Origin: G051132615 sp051132615
Lineage (GTDB): Bacteria; Pseudomonadota; Gammaproteobacteria; Burkholderiales; Neisseriaceae
NCBI RefSeq assembly: GCF_051132615.1
Contig: NZ_CP152375.1
Coordinates: 1,922,001-1,986,000, forward strand
DNA: 64,000 nt
Reading direction: 5' to 3'
Part shown: positions 56,054 to 64,000 of the stretch, in pieces
Position numbering within the stretch: the first letter of the stretch is position 1
Layout: each line of letters starts with the position of its first letter
Program-made: the position numbers and the translations under genes
The notes under the pieces: model-generated
Database searches by the model: none
The model's input: the letters and a program-made list of their open reading frames with translations, nothing else
Told to the model about the DNA's origin: nothing

Positions 56054-57240
56054 GCCAAAACATTACAATATTAGGTTCAACTGGCAGTATTGGTAAAAGC
56101 ACTTTAGCTTTGGTTCAAGCATATCCAGAAAAATATCAAGTTTTTGCTTTAACGGGTCATCAACAAATTGATGTTCTTTATGAACAATGTGTTCAGTATC
56201 AACCGAAATATGCTGTTATGGCAACGGCTGCTTTGGCACAAACTCTACAGCAACGGCTCAAAAGCGTAAATTGCTCAACAGATGTTTTATATGGAGAGCA
56301 GGCTTTATGCGATGTAGCGTCTGCTTCTGAAGTGGATATGGTTATGGCAGCCATTGTTGGTGCTGCTGGATTAAAGCCTACATGGGCGGCTGTTTTGCAA
56401 GGTAAACGAATTTTATTGGCAAATAAAGAAACCTTGGTTGTTGCAGGTTCGCTTTTTATGCAAATGGCGCAAAACAAAGGGGCAACGATTTTACCTGTTG
56501 ATAGTGAGCACAATGCTATTTTTCAATCACTACCCAAACACTTTTCTAAAGGTTTACACCAATGTGGTGTTGAATCCATTATACTGACTGCGTCAGGGGG
56601 ACCGTTTTTACATAAACCTCAACATGAAATGAATTTCATTACGCCAGAGCAAGCTGTTGCTCATCCAAATTGGCGTATGGGGCAAAAAATTTCAGTCGAT
56701 TCGGCCACAATGATGAATAAAGGTTTAGAAGTGATTGAAGCGCACTGGCTTTTTGGTGCCAAAGCCAACCAAATAGAAGTTATTATTCACCCTCAAAGTG
56801 TGATTCACAGTATGGTTCGTTATATTGATGGTTCTGTTTTGGCTCAATTGGGCACACCTGATATGAAAACGCCCATTGCTTACTGTATGGCTTATCCAGA
56901 AAGAATAGACAGTCAGGTTGAAAAGTTGGATTTTAAAAAACTATCAGAATTAACATTTATTGAACCAGATTTAGAGCGTTTTGCCTGTTTAAAATTGGCA
57001 TTTCACGCGCTTGATCAAGCAGAAGATGCGCCTTGTATTTTGAATGCGGCCAATGAAGTCGCCGTTGCTGCATTTTTAGAAAAACGAATAGCATTTACAG
57101 ACATCGCACATATTGTGGCTTCTTCTTTAGACTATATTGATTATAAAGCAAGTGGTAGTATAGAAGCTTTATTGGAAAAAGATCAGCAAACTCGTGCCTT
57201 TGCTCAGGCACAATTAAAGGATTATAAGTATGTTAGCTAG
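56050..57240 (+). CDS. dxr: 1-deoxy-D-xylulose 5-phosphate reductoisomerase
   Basis: Dxr is the second enzyme of the MEP isoprenoid pathway and supplies precursors for UppS and quinone tails. From the ATG at 56050 it has 396 residues. It has the NADPH loop GSTGSIGKSTL (residues 8-18), ILLANKETLVVAGSL, metal ligands in LPVDSEHNAIFQ, and SVDSATMMNKGLEVIEAHWLF. The GTG at 56038 is rejected because the ATG overlaps the cdsA stop as ATGA in the usual coupled way. It overlaps rseP by 11 bp. Confidence 0.96.
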   Translation: MSQNITILGSTGSIGKSTLALVQAYPEKYQVFALTGHQQIDVLYEQCVQYQPKYAVMATAALAQTLQQRLKSVNCSTDVLYGEQALCDVASASEVDMVMAAIVGAAGLKPTWAAVLQGKRILLANKETLVVAGSLFMQMAQNKGATILPVDSEHNAIFQSLPKHFSKGLHQCGVESIILTASGGPFLHKPQHEMNFITPEQAVAHPNWRMGQKISVDSATMMNKGLEVIEAHWLFGAKANQIEVIIHPQSVIHSMVRYIDGSVLAQLGTPDMKTPIAYCMAYPERIDSQVEKLDFKKLSELTFIEPDLERFACLKLAFHALDQAEDAPCILNAANEVAVAAFLEKRIAFTDIAHIVASSLDYIDYKASGSIEALLEKDQQTRAFAQAQLKDYKYVS

Positions 57241-58591
57241 TTTGCTTAACTTATTGATTACCGTAGTTGCATTTGTAACGGCTCTATTAATATTGGTGTC
57301 TTTACATGAGTTAGGGCATTTTTGGGTCGCCAGATTATGCGGGATAAAAGTATTACGTTTTAGTATCGGTTTTGGTAAACCTTTTTGGTCTAGAAAAAAA
57401 GGGGATACAGAATGGGCTTTGGCACCTATCCCTCTGGGTGGTTATGTCAAAATGGTTGACACCAGAGAGGGCGAAGTTTCAGAAGAAGATCTACCCTATG
57501 CATTTGACCAACAACACCCATTAAAAAAAATTGCTGTGGTCGTGGCTGGCCCTTTAGCCAATTTGATTTTAGCGGTTTTATTGTATGCCTTTAGTTTTAC
57601 GATGGGAGTTACAGAGCTTAAACCAATTGTGGGAATGGTTTTGCCTGATAGTATTGCTGCTCGGGCAAATTTTCAGGCAGGGGACACGATTGAAACAGTC
57701 AATGGTAAAATGGTCAAAGATTGGGCAGATGCCAATACAGCTTTATTGTTTTCAATGAATGACCAATCACCCGTGATTCAGGTAAAAAGGGCGGCAGGAG
57801 ACACAGAACAGTTACGTATTAATATTCAATCTGAGAAAGAGGCAATTGATTTATTGCCAAAAACCAATAATATAGGTATTGTGCCTTTTCGGATTAATAC
57901 TGAAATACAGAGGGTTCTGCCTGACAGTGCTGCAGATAGAGCAGGTTTGCAAAAAGATGATGTGCTTATTGCTGTTGATCAAAAGCCTATTGCTGATTGG
58001 TTTACATGGGCAAATCTAATCAGACAAAGCCCTGGAAAAGAATTGTCCTTGACTTTTCAAAGAGCAGGGCAAGAGAAAACAATTTCTATTCGTCCAGAAA
58101 GTAGGAAAGAAAATGGGCAATTAATGGGGATTGTGGGCATTGAACCTAAAATGGATCAAGCATGGGATAAAAAAGTTCGATATACTTATCAGCCAACTAT
58201 TGTTCAAGCTTTTGATTTGGCTGTTTCAAAAACATGGGGTTTTGCCAAATTAACCGTTGAGTTTTTTGGTAAAATGTTGACAGGAAAAGCCTCCTTGGAA
58301 TATGTTTCAGGGCCGCTTGCCATTGCTGATATTGCAGGTAAAAGCATACAAATAAGTTTTTCAGCATATATTGAATTTTTGGCTCTTGTCAGCATCAGCT
58401 TAGGTGTGTTGAATTTATTGCCTATTCCAGTATTAGATGGTGGGCATTTGGTGTATTACACAATAGAATGGATTCGTGGTAAACCTTTAAGCCTGTATGT
58501 GCAAGAAATGGGTTTACGTTTTGGACTTATGATTATGTTTGGGTTGATGTTATTGGCCTTTTTTAATGATTTTTCCCGTTATTTTGGATAA
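57230..58591 (+). CDS. rseP: RseP site-2 zinc metalloprotease
   Basis: The 453-residue inner-membrane protease has the zinc motif HELGH (residues 26-30), two tandem PDZ domains (about 120-300) and the C-terminal membrane ligand motif LLPIPVLDGGHLVYY near residue 400. In E. coli RseP cleaves RseA to release sigma E and removes leftover signal peptides. Here it lies between dxr and bamA, the usual order. Its start is inside dxr. Confidence 0.95.
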   Translation: MLASLLNLLITVVAFVTALLILVSLHELGHFWVARLCGIKVLRFSIGFGKPFWSRKKGDTEWALAPIPLGGYVKMVDTREGEVSEEDLPYAFDQQHPLKKIAVVVAGPLANLILAVLLYAFSFTMGVTELKPIVGMVLPDSIAARANFQAGDTIETVNGKMVKDWADANTALLFSMNDQSPVIQVKRAAGDTEQLRINIQSEKEAIDLLPKTNNIGIVPFRINTEIQRVLPDSAADRAGLQKDDVLIAVDQKPIADWFTWANLIRQSPGKELSLTFQRAGQEKTISIRPESRKENGQLMGIVGIEPKMDQAWDKKVRYTYQPTIVQAFDLAVSKTWGFAKLTVEFFGKMLTGKASLEYVSGPLAIADIAGKSIQISFSAYIEFLALVSISLGVLNLLPIPVLDGGHLVYYTIEWIRGKPLSLYVQEMGLRFGLMIMFGLMLLAFFNDFSRYFG

Positions 58592-58597
58592 CAAAAT

Positions 58598-60913
58598 ATG
58601 AAATTAAAGTTAGTTACGGCGGCGCTTTTAGGTTTGTCATTGTCTTCTGTGGCGTTTGCCGAAGGTGATTTCACCATTAAAGATATTCGAGTTGAAGGAT
58701 TACAAAGAACAGAGCCAGGAACGGTATTTAACTATCTGCCTATAAAAGTAGGCGATTCCTTTTCATCAGATAAAGCACGTGAATCTATTAAATCTTTATT
58801 TGCAACAGGTTTTTTTGATGATGTACGTGTTGAAACAGAGGGCAATGACGTCATTATCTCTGTTGTGGAACGTCCGATTTTGACAGAGTTAAATATCAGT
58901 GGTGCCAAAGAGCTTAAAAATGATCAGGTGAAAAAGAGCTTAGAGGCTTCTGGTTTAGCACCTTCAAGACCATTTGATCAGGCATTATTAAGTAATGCGA
59001 TTGTGTCATTAAAGCAAGAGTATGTGAATCGTGGTAAATATGCTGCTGAGATTACACCAACAGTCACAAAGTTAGAGCGTAATCGTGTCGCTGTAAGCTT
59101 AGCCATTACTGAAGGCAAAAGTGCGAAGATTAAAAAAATTGATATTATTGGTAATAGTGTATTTTCTGACCGTAGAATTTTAAAAGAAATGTCTTTGACA
59201 ACAGGTGGGATGTTCACTTGGATTTCTGGTAGCAATCAATATTCGAAGCAAAAATTATCGGCTGATTTGGAGAAAATTAAAGCTTTATACCAAAATAATG
59301 GTTATTTGGAATTTAATTTAGATTCAACACAGGTAGAGCTAAGCCCAGATAAGGCAGATATTTATTTAAATATCAATGTCACAGAAGGTCGAAAATTCAA
59401 AATTGGTCAAACCAAATTTATTGGCGATTTAAAAGAAGTGCCTCAGCAGGACTTGGATAAATTGCTGACTGTCAAAGAAGGTGACGTATTTAATCGTTCA
59501 AAACTGGCTGATAATGTGACAGCCATTCAAGGTCGTTTTGGTAATGATGGTTATGCCATGGCTAATATCAATGTGATTCCTGATATTAATGAAGAAACAG
59601 CTGTAGCGGATTTTACTTTTGCTGTTGATCCAGGCCCTAAAGTATATGTCAATAAAATCAATATTTCTGGTAACAATAAAACCCGTGATGAAGTGATTCG
59701 TCGAGAGCTTCGTCAAGTAGAGGGTTCTGTTTATGATATGAGTAAAATTCAGCGTTCTAAAGAACGTATTGAATTATTAGGTTATTTTGATAATGTCACT
59801 GTAGAGTCCCCTAATGTGCCAAATACAAATGATCAGGTTGATCTAAATGTCAATGTGGCTGAACGCAATACCGGTACAGCAAATGTGGGTATTGGTTATG
59901 TTCAAGGTGAGGGTGTTCAGTTTACTGGCAGTATTTCTCAGTCTAATATTTTCGGTTCTGGTAAAGCGGTTTCTTTATCTGCTTCAACGGGGGATGCGAA
60001 TAAGCATGCTTCATTGTCCTTTACCGATCCATATTTTACAGTGGATGGTGTCAGCGTTGGGTATGATGCTTATTGGCGTGTGTATGATCCAAATAATATT
60101 GATACCAGTCGTTATAAAACAGATACTCTAGGGGTCGCAGCAAGATTAGGTGTTCCCATTACTGAATATGACCGAATTAACTTTAGTTTAGGGGCAGAAC
60201 GTACCAAAGTTACTTTATATGATAATAGCCCATTTCGTTATGTTGATTTTGTGAATCGTTATGGTGCCTCTAATACGACTTTTATTGGTACGATTGGTTG
60301 GGGTAGAGACAAACGTGACAGTGCTTTATGGCCAACTCGTGGTTATATCATGAGAGCGAATGCCGAAGCAGGGCTGCCAGGTGGGGATATTCAGTATTAC
60401 CGTCTAACGCATCAACAAACGTGGTTTTTCCCTTTAAGTCAGAGTTTTACTTTGATGGTCAATGGGGAAATTGGTTATGCTGATGGATACAGTAAAACAT
60501 CAGAGTTACCATTCTTCCAAAACTTCTATTTAGGTGGTATTGGTTCTGTGCGTGGTTATGAGAACAGCAGTTTAGGGCCTAAGGATACAGATGACGAGTA
60601 TTTAGGTGGTAGTCGCAAAGTTGTGGGTAATGTGGAGCTATTATTCCCTATGCCTGGGTTGAAAGATACACGTTCTGTTCGTATGAGCCTTTTTGCTGAT
60701 GCGGGTAGCTTGTGGGATAAAAATAAAAAATGGAATTATGGCTCAACAACAGAAGATGGTGGGTTTAAAGACGAGTTGCGTTATTCTGTTGGTTTAGGAT
60801 TGACATGGTTATCTCCCATGGGGCCTTTGAAATTTAGTTATGCACAACCGATTAATAAAAAAGATCAGGATAAAGTTCAGCGCTTCCAGTTCCAGATGGG
60901 GGCAACTTTTTAA
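58598..60913 (+). CDS. bamA: Outer-membrane protein assembly factor BamA
   Basis: BamA (Omp85) inserts beta-barrel proteins into the outer membrane. The 771-residue protein has a signal peptide (MKLKLVTAALLGLSLSSVAFA), five POTRA domains (about 22-420) and a 16-strand barrel ending in phenylalanine (QMGATF). The lid-loop motif is seen in GGIGSVRGYENSSLG. It begins 6 bp after rseP and is followed by the periplasmic chaperone gene skp, its functional partner. Confidence 0.97.
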   Translation: MKLKLVTAALLGLSLSSVAFAEGDFTIKDIRVEGLQRTEPGTVFNYLPIKVGDSFSSDKARESIKSLFATGFFDDVRVETEGNDVIISVVERPILTELNISGAKELKNDQVKKSLEASGLAPSRPFDQALLSNAIVSLKQEYVNRGKYAAEITPTVTKLERNRVAVSLAITEGKSAKIKKIDIIGNSVFSDRRILKEMSLTTGGMFTWISGSNQYSKQKLSADLEKIKALYQNNGYLEFNLDSTQVELSPDKADIYLNINVTEGRKFKIGQTKFIGDLKEVPQQDLDKLLTVKEGDVFNRSKLADNVTAIQGRFGNDGYAMANINVIPDINEETAVADFTFAVDPGPKVYVNKINISGNNKTRDEVIRRELRQVEGSVYDMSKIQRSKERIELLGYFDNVTVESPNVPNTNDQVDLNVNVAERNTGTANVGIGYVQGEGVQFTGSISQSNIFGSGKAVSLSASTGDANKHASLSFTDPYFTVDGVSVGYDAYWRVYDPNNIDTSRYKTDTLGVAARLGVPITEYDRINFSLGAERTKVTLYDNSPFRYVDFVNRYGASNTTFIGTIGWGRDKRDSALWPTRGYIMRANAEAGLPGGDIQYYRLTHQQTWFFPLSQSFTLMVNGEIGYADGYSKTSELPFFQNFYLGGIGSVRGYENSSLGPKDTDDEYLGGSRKVVGNVELLFPMPGLKDTRSVRMSLFADAGSLWDKNKKWNYGSTTEDGGFKDELRYSVGLGLTWLSPMGPLKFSYAQPINKKDQDKVQRFQFQMGATF

Positions 60914-60925
60914 GAGGTATTTATC

Positions 60926-61420
60926 ATGAGTATCAGACTTCATGCTGTTTTAATGATTTGTATTATGGGTATGAGTACACATACTTTTGCAGATGAGTTA
61001 CTAAAATTTGGTTTTGTGAATACGGAAAGAGTGTATCGGGAATCAAAAACTGCACAAACTGTACAAAAGCGACTGGAAAAGGAGTTTGCTACTAAGCGTG
61101 ATGTTCTGAAAAAATTGGAATCTGAAGGCGTTTCTTTGCAAAAAGAATTGTCTAAATCAAATATTTCTGCATCTGATCGTTTGCGTTTAGAAAGAGAACT
61201 AGCCGCACTGGATCGTAATTATAGAGCCGCTTCAGAAGAGCTGGCTCAGGACTTTACTTTAAGACGAAATGAAGAGTTTGCGGCAATACAAGAAAGAGCC
61301 AACCGTCTGATCAAGGAAATGGCAGAAAAAGGTGACTTCGATTTAATTTTACAAGATGCTGTATATGTCAAACCCAAATTTGACTTAACAGGGCAGTTGA
61401 TTAAAGCGTTAGATAATTAA
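60926..61420 (+). CDS. skp: Periplasmic chaperone Skp/OmpH
   Basis: The 164-residue protein has a signal peptide (MSIRLHAVLMICIMGMSTHTFA) and the OmpH fold: FGFVNTERVYRESKTAQ, then long coiled-coil arms (residues 45-130) and a C-terminal DLILQDAVYVKPKFDLT. Skp trimers carry unfolded outer-membrane proteins to BamA, encoded just upstream. Confidence 0.93.
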   Translation: MSIRLHAVLMICIMGMSTHTFADELLKFGFVNTERVYRESKTAQTVQKRLEKEFATKRDVLKKLESEGVSLQKELSKSNISASDRLRLERELAALDRNYRAASEELAQDFTLRRNEEFAAIQERANRLIKEMAEKGDFDLILQDAVYVKPKFDLTGQLIKALDN

Positions 61421-61433
61421 GGCAGGCTCAGAG

Positions 61434-62483
61434 ATGGTTTATAAATTAAGCACGATTGTTGGCCAGATTGGTGGGCTTTTAGAAGGCGAGGATAAAGAGG
61501 TTATTGGGATTGCTTCTTTATCGACTGCCCAAGAAAACCAGATTAGTTTTTTATCCAGCAGCAAATATAGAAAACAATTGGCTTCTTGTCAGGCTGGCAC
61601 TTTAATTGTTACTGAGCGTATGGCTAAATTACTCAAAGGTAATTTCAGTTTTATTATTACAGATGATCCATATTTGTACTTTGCTAAGTTGGCTCAGTTT
61701 TTTTTACCAAAAGAAGAGCTCAGAGCCTATAAACATCCTAGTGCAGTGATTGGCCAAAATACTCATATTCCAGATAGTTGTAGAATAGATGCTAATGTAG
61801 TGATAGGGGATCATGTACAGCTAGGAGAGTTTTGCCATATTGGGGCAGGGTGTGTGATCGCAGATAATGTCGTTATTGGTCAAAATAGTGTTTTCTTCCC
61901 AAATGTAACGGTTTATGAAGGTGTTCGTTTTGGCGAGCATGTCCGTATTCATGCGGGTTGTGTGATTGGATCAGATGGTTTTGGGCTTGCTTGGGATAAG
62001 GAAAATGATCAATGGTTTAAAATACCCCAAACAGGCAGTGTACGAATTGGAGATTACGTGGAAGTTGGCGCCAACTCTACGATTGATCGTGGTGCATTAG
62101 ACGATACCATCATTGAAAATGACGCTAAAATTGATAATCTGGTACAAGTCGGACATAATGTTTACATAGGTAAATCAACAGCTGTTGCCGGTTGCGTGGG
62201 TATTGCTGGTAGTACCCATATTGGCTCTCATTGTCTTATCGGCGGTGCCGTTATGTTTTCTGGTCACATTGAGATTGAAGACCATACACAAATTGGTGGT
62301 GGTACTGCTGTGGCCAAATCACTCTCTTCTGATCACTATGCTTCATTTTTCCCATTGATGAAGCATAAAGAATGGGTAAAAAATGCGATTCATTTGCGTC
62401 ATTTAAGTGATATGGCAGATAAAATTAAACAGTTAGAACATAAAGTAGAACAAATGAATCAAGATTCGGAGGATGTGAAGTGA
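61434..62483 (+). CDS. lpxD: UDP-3-O-acylglucosamine N-acyltransferase LpxD
   Basis: LpxD adds the N-linked hydroxyacyl chain in lipid A synthesis. The 349-residue protein has an N-terminal uridine-binding domain (IASLSTAQENQISFLSSSKY), hexapeptide repeats forming a left-handed beta helix from about 105, the catalytic His near residue 239 in NLVQVGHNVYIG, and a C-terminal helix (KIKQLEHKVEQM). Its stop overlaps the fabZ GTG start as GTGA. Confidence 0.96.
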   Translation: MVYKLSTIVGQIGGLLEGEDKEVIGIASLSTAQENQISFLSSSKYRKQLASCQAGTLIVTERMAKLLKGNFSFIITDDPYLYFAKLAQFFLPKEELRAYKHPSAVIGQNTHIPDSCRIDANVVIGDHVQLGEFCHIGAGCVIADNVVIGQNSVFFPNVTVYEGVRFGEHVRIHAGCVIGSDGFGLAWDKENDQWFKIPQTGSVRIGDYVEVGANSTIDRGALDDTIIENDAKIDNLVQVGHNVYIGKSTAVAGCVGIAGSTHIGSHCLIGGAVMFSGHIEIEDHTQIGGGTAVAKSLSSDHYASFFPLMKHKEWVKNAIHLRHLSDMADKIKQLEHKVEQMNQDSEDVK

Positions 62484-62935
62484 ATATTGAATTACCCTTA
62501 CAGGCAAAAGATATTTTAAAATTATTGCCTCATCGTTTTCCTTTTATTTTATTGGATAGAGTAACAGAGTTTGAGTCCGAAACACGATTGAAAGCCATTA
62601 AAAACGTTACCTTGAATGAACCTTTTTTTCAAGGCCATTTCCCCTCTTTACCTGTTATGCCAGGTGTATTGATTATCGAGGCAATGGCTCAAGCTGCTGG
62701 CACTTTGTCGATTTTAAGTTTTGGTGGAAGAAACCCGAATGAAATTTACTTTTTTGTGGGTATCGATAATGCACGTTTTAAGCGACAAGTGATACCAGGG
62801 GATCAATTGGTATTTGAAATTACACAGCTTAGTGCTAAACGAGGCATCGCTAAGTATAAGGCTGTTGCCACTGTTGATGGTGAGGTGGCAGCTGAGGCTG
62901 AAGTTATGTGTGCCAAGCGAGAAGTAGAGGTTTAA
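62480..62935 (+). CDS. fabZ: 3-hydroxyacyl-ACP dehydratase FabZ
   Basis: FabZ dehydrates 3-hydroxyacyl-ACP in fatty-acid elongation and competes with LpxA/LpxD for the same substrates. The 151-residue hot-dog protein has LLPHRFPFILLDRV, catalytic His in GHFPSLPVMPGVL (about residue 53) and Glu in IIEAMAQAAG. The start is GTG with GGAGG 7 bases upstream, overlapping the lpxD stop. Confidence 0.96.
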   Translation: MNIELPLQAKDILKLLPHRFPFILLDRVTEFESETRLKAIKNVTLNEPFFQGHFPSLPVMPGVLIIEAMAQAAGTLSILSFGGRNPNEIYFFVGIDNARFKRQVIPGDQLVFEITQLSAKRGIAKYKAVATVDGEVAAEAEVMCAKREVEV

Positions 62936-62937
62936 TT

Positions 62938-63714
62938 GTGGCAGATATTCACCCAACCGCATTAGTGGATGAACAAGCAGAAATTGCAACGGATGTTAGC
63001 ATAGGGGCGTATACCGTCATTGGTCCACATGTCAAAATTGGTTCTGGTACCAAAATTGGCCCACATGTTGTGATTGATGGTCATACAACTATTGGGGAAC
63101 AAAATGAGATTTTTCAATTTTGTTCCCTAGGCGCGGTTCCTCAAGACAAAAAATATCGTGATGAACCTACGGAATTAATCATCGGTAATCATAATACCAT
63201 TCGAGAATTCTGTAGCTTTAATTTAGGTACTGTTCAAGGTGGTGGGGTCACTCGTATTGGCGATGATAATTGGATTATGGCTTATGTTCATTTAGCCCAT
63301 GATTGTAAAATTGGTAATCATACTATTTTTGCTAATAATGCTTCTTTAGCAGGCCACGTGACCATAGAAGATTGGGTTATTTTAGGTGGCTTTTCATTGG
63401 TTCATCAGTTTTGTGTTATTGGTCAACATGCTATGACTGCTTTTGCCAGTGGCGTGGCACAAGATGTGCCGCCATTTGTGATGGCCGCTGGATATCGCAC
63501 AGTGCCTTCTGGTATTAACTCAGAAGGCTTAAAGCGTAGAGGGTTTTCTAAAGAAGCTATTGCTCAGGTGAAACAAGCATATAAAATATTATATCGTCAA
63601 GGTTTGCCTTTTGAAGAGGCTAAAGCACAGATTCTTGAACGGGCACAAACGGTACCAGAACTGTCACCGTTTATTGACTTTTTTGGTAAAGCCAATAGAG
63701 GCATCATTCGTTAA
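62938..63714 (+). CDS. lpxA: UDP-N-acetylglucosamine O-acyltransferase LpxA
   Basis: LpxA catalyses the first step of lipid A synthesis. From GTG at 62938 (AGAGG 7 bases upstream, two bases after the fabZ stop) it has 258 residues, the usual length; the frame is open further upstream, but only inside fabZ. Hexapeptide repeats run from IHPTALVDEQAEIATDVSIGAY onward. The catalytic His is near residue 121 in VHLAHDCKIGNH, and a C-terminal helical domain follows. Its stop overlaps the lpxB start (TAATG). Confidence 0.96.
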   Translation: MADIHPTALVDEQAEIATDVSIGAYTVIGPHVKIGSGTKIGPHVVIDGHTTIGEQNEIFQFCSLGAVPQDKKYRDEPTELIIGNHNTIREFCSFNLGTVQGGGVTRIGDDNWIMAYVHLAHDCKIGNHTIFANNASLAGHVTIEDWVILGGFSLVHQFCVIGQHAMTAFASGVAQDVPPFVMAAGYRTVPSGINSEGLKRRGFSKEAIAQVKQAYKILYRQGLPFEEAKAQILERAQTVPELSPFIDFFGKANRGIIR

Positions 63715-64000
63715 TGTCTGTTTCATTTTCCCAGAATGCCCCTTTAAAAATAGGTATTGTCGTAGGTGAGGCTTCAGGTGACTTACTGGGTGCTCACCTG
63801 ATGAAGGCCATTTTAGCGAAAGAGCCTAAGGCTGAGTTTATTGGTATTGGTGGGGCTCAAATGAATGCTTTAGGTTTTAAAAGTATTTATCCCCAAGAAA
63901 AATTAGCTGTGCGTGGCTTGGTTGAAGTATTAAGGAGGTTGCCAGAACTTTTAAGAATCAGAAAAGGAGTCTTTCAAACGTTATCTCATTTACAACCTAA
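63714..64000 (+). CDS. lpxB: Lipid-A-disaccharide synthase LpxB (partial, 5' end)
   Basis: The frame starts at the ATG overlapping the lpxA stop and runs to the window edge (95 full codons). The N-terminus LKIGIVVGEASGDLLGAHLM and FIGIGGAQMNALGFKS, then LAVRGLVEVLRRLPELLRIR, are characteristic of LpxB, the GT19 enzyme that joins UDP-diacyl-GlcN and lipid X. The rest lies outside the window. Confidence 0.95.
   Translation, partial: MSVSFSQNAPLKIGIVVGEASGDLLGAHLMKAILAKEPKAEFIGIGGAQMNALGFKSIYPQEKLAVRGLVEVLRRLPELLRIRKGVFQTLSHLQP

Overview
The window is a chromosomal segment of an AT-rich betaproteobacterium of the family Neisseriaceae. The evidence is an RmpM-type OmpA protein whose N-terminus closely resembles the neisserial class 4 protein as I recall it, a TadA carrying an N-terminal TfoX-C-like domain, an rrn operon with the Ile/Ala tRNA spacer, and the order rpsB-tsf-pyrH-frr-uppS-cdsA-dxr-rseP-bamA-skp-lpxD-fabZ-lpxA-lpxB. 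The genus cannot be fixed by eye. No canonical neisserial DNA uptake sequence was noticed.

Layout. 1-3360: a minus-strand operon (NTF2-like/alpha-beta hydrolase, TfoX-C protein, truncated GST), a divergent LysR regulator and an unknown membrane protein. 3400-5230: a GT14-family glycosyltransferase, a tiny lysine-rich gene and a gene-poor stretch. 5230-8150: yqjD-yqjE-yqjK-like envelope genes overlapping tadA, then a NUDIX hydrolase and a secreted orphan. 8200-14830: gltP, ppc, aspA and a YkvA protein, a C4/glutamate-aspartate block. 14980-18245: cassette A, with two exported small proteins and a large peptidoglycan hydrolase. 18300-20410: a ferritin-like diiron protein and a DegT-type PLP enzyme. 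20581-26021: a complete 16S-tRNA-Ile-tRNA-Ala-23S-5S operon with promoter, boxA elements, processing stems and terminator. 26436-35353: mdtA-mdtB-mdtC plus an outer-membrane channel lipoprotein. 35493-41328: a periplasmic racemase-like protein, djlA, hemF, menA, ubiD. 41480-44368: cassette B, with an LprI-like exported protein, a second large peptidoglycan hydrolase and another exported protein. 44382-50870: an rRNA pseudouridine synthase, dgt, rmpM, and the sulfite-reduction genes with a divergent CysB-like regulator. 51132-64000: translation, envelope and lipid A biogenesis genes, ending inside lpxB.

The most notable content is the pair of cassettes A and B. Each encodes a protein without a signal peptide that combines an N-terminal lysozyme-like domain, a PG_binding_1 domain, an NlpC/P60 Cys-His domain and a glutamine-rich C-terminal module of about 125 residues. 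That module resembles the XVIPCD signal that sends toxins to the VirD4 coupling protein of bacteria-killing type IV secretion systems (X-T4SS). Each is flanked by exported small proteins or a lipoprotein, as expected for periplasmic immunity proteins; one resembles the LprI lysozyme inhibitor. They look like two antibacterial effector/immunity loci. No secretion machinery lies in the window, so the delivery system is inferred.

Secondary points are a Bsr-type racemase that appears to have lost several active-site residues, a hairpin over the ubiD ribosome binding site, an S2-type leader before rpsB, and a short lysine-rich gene with its own terminator.
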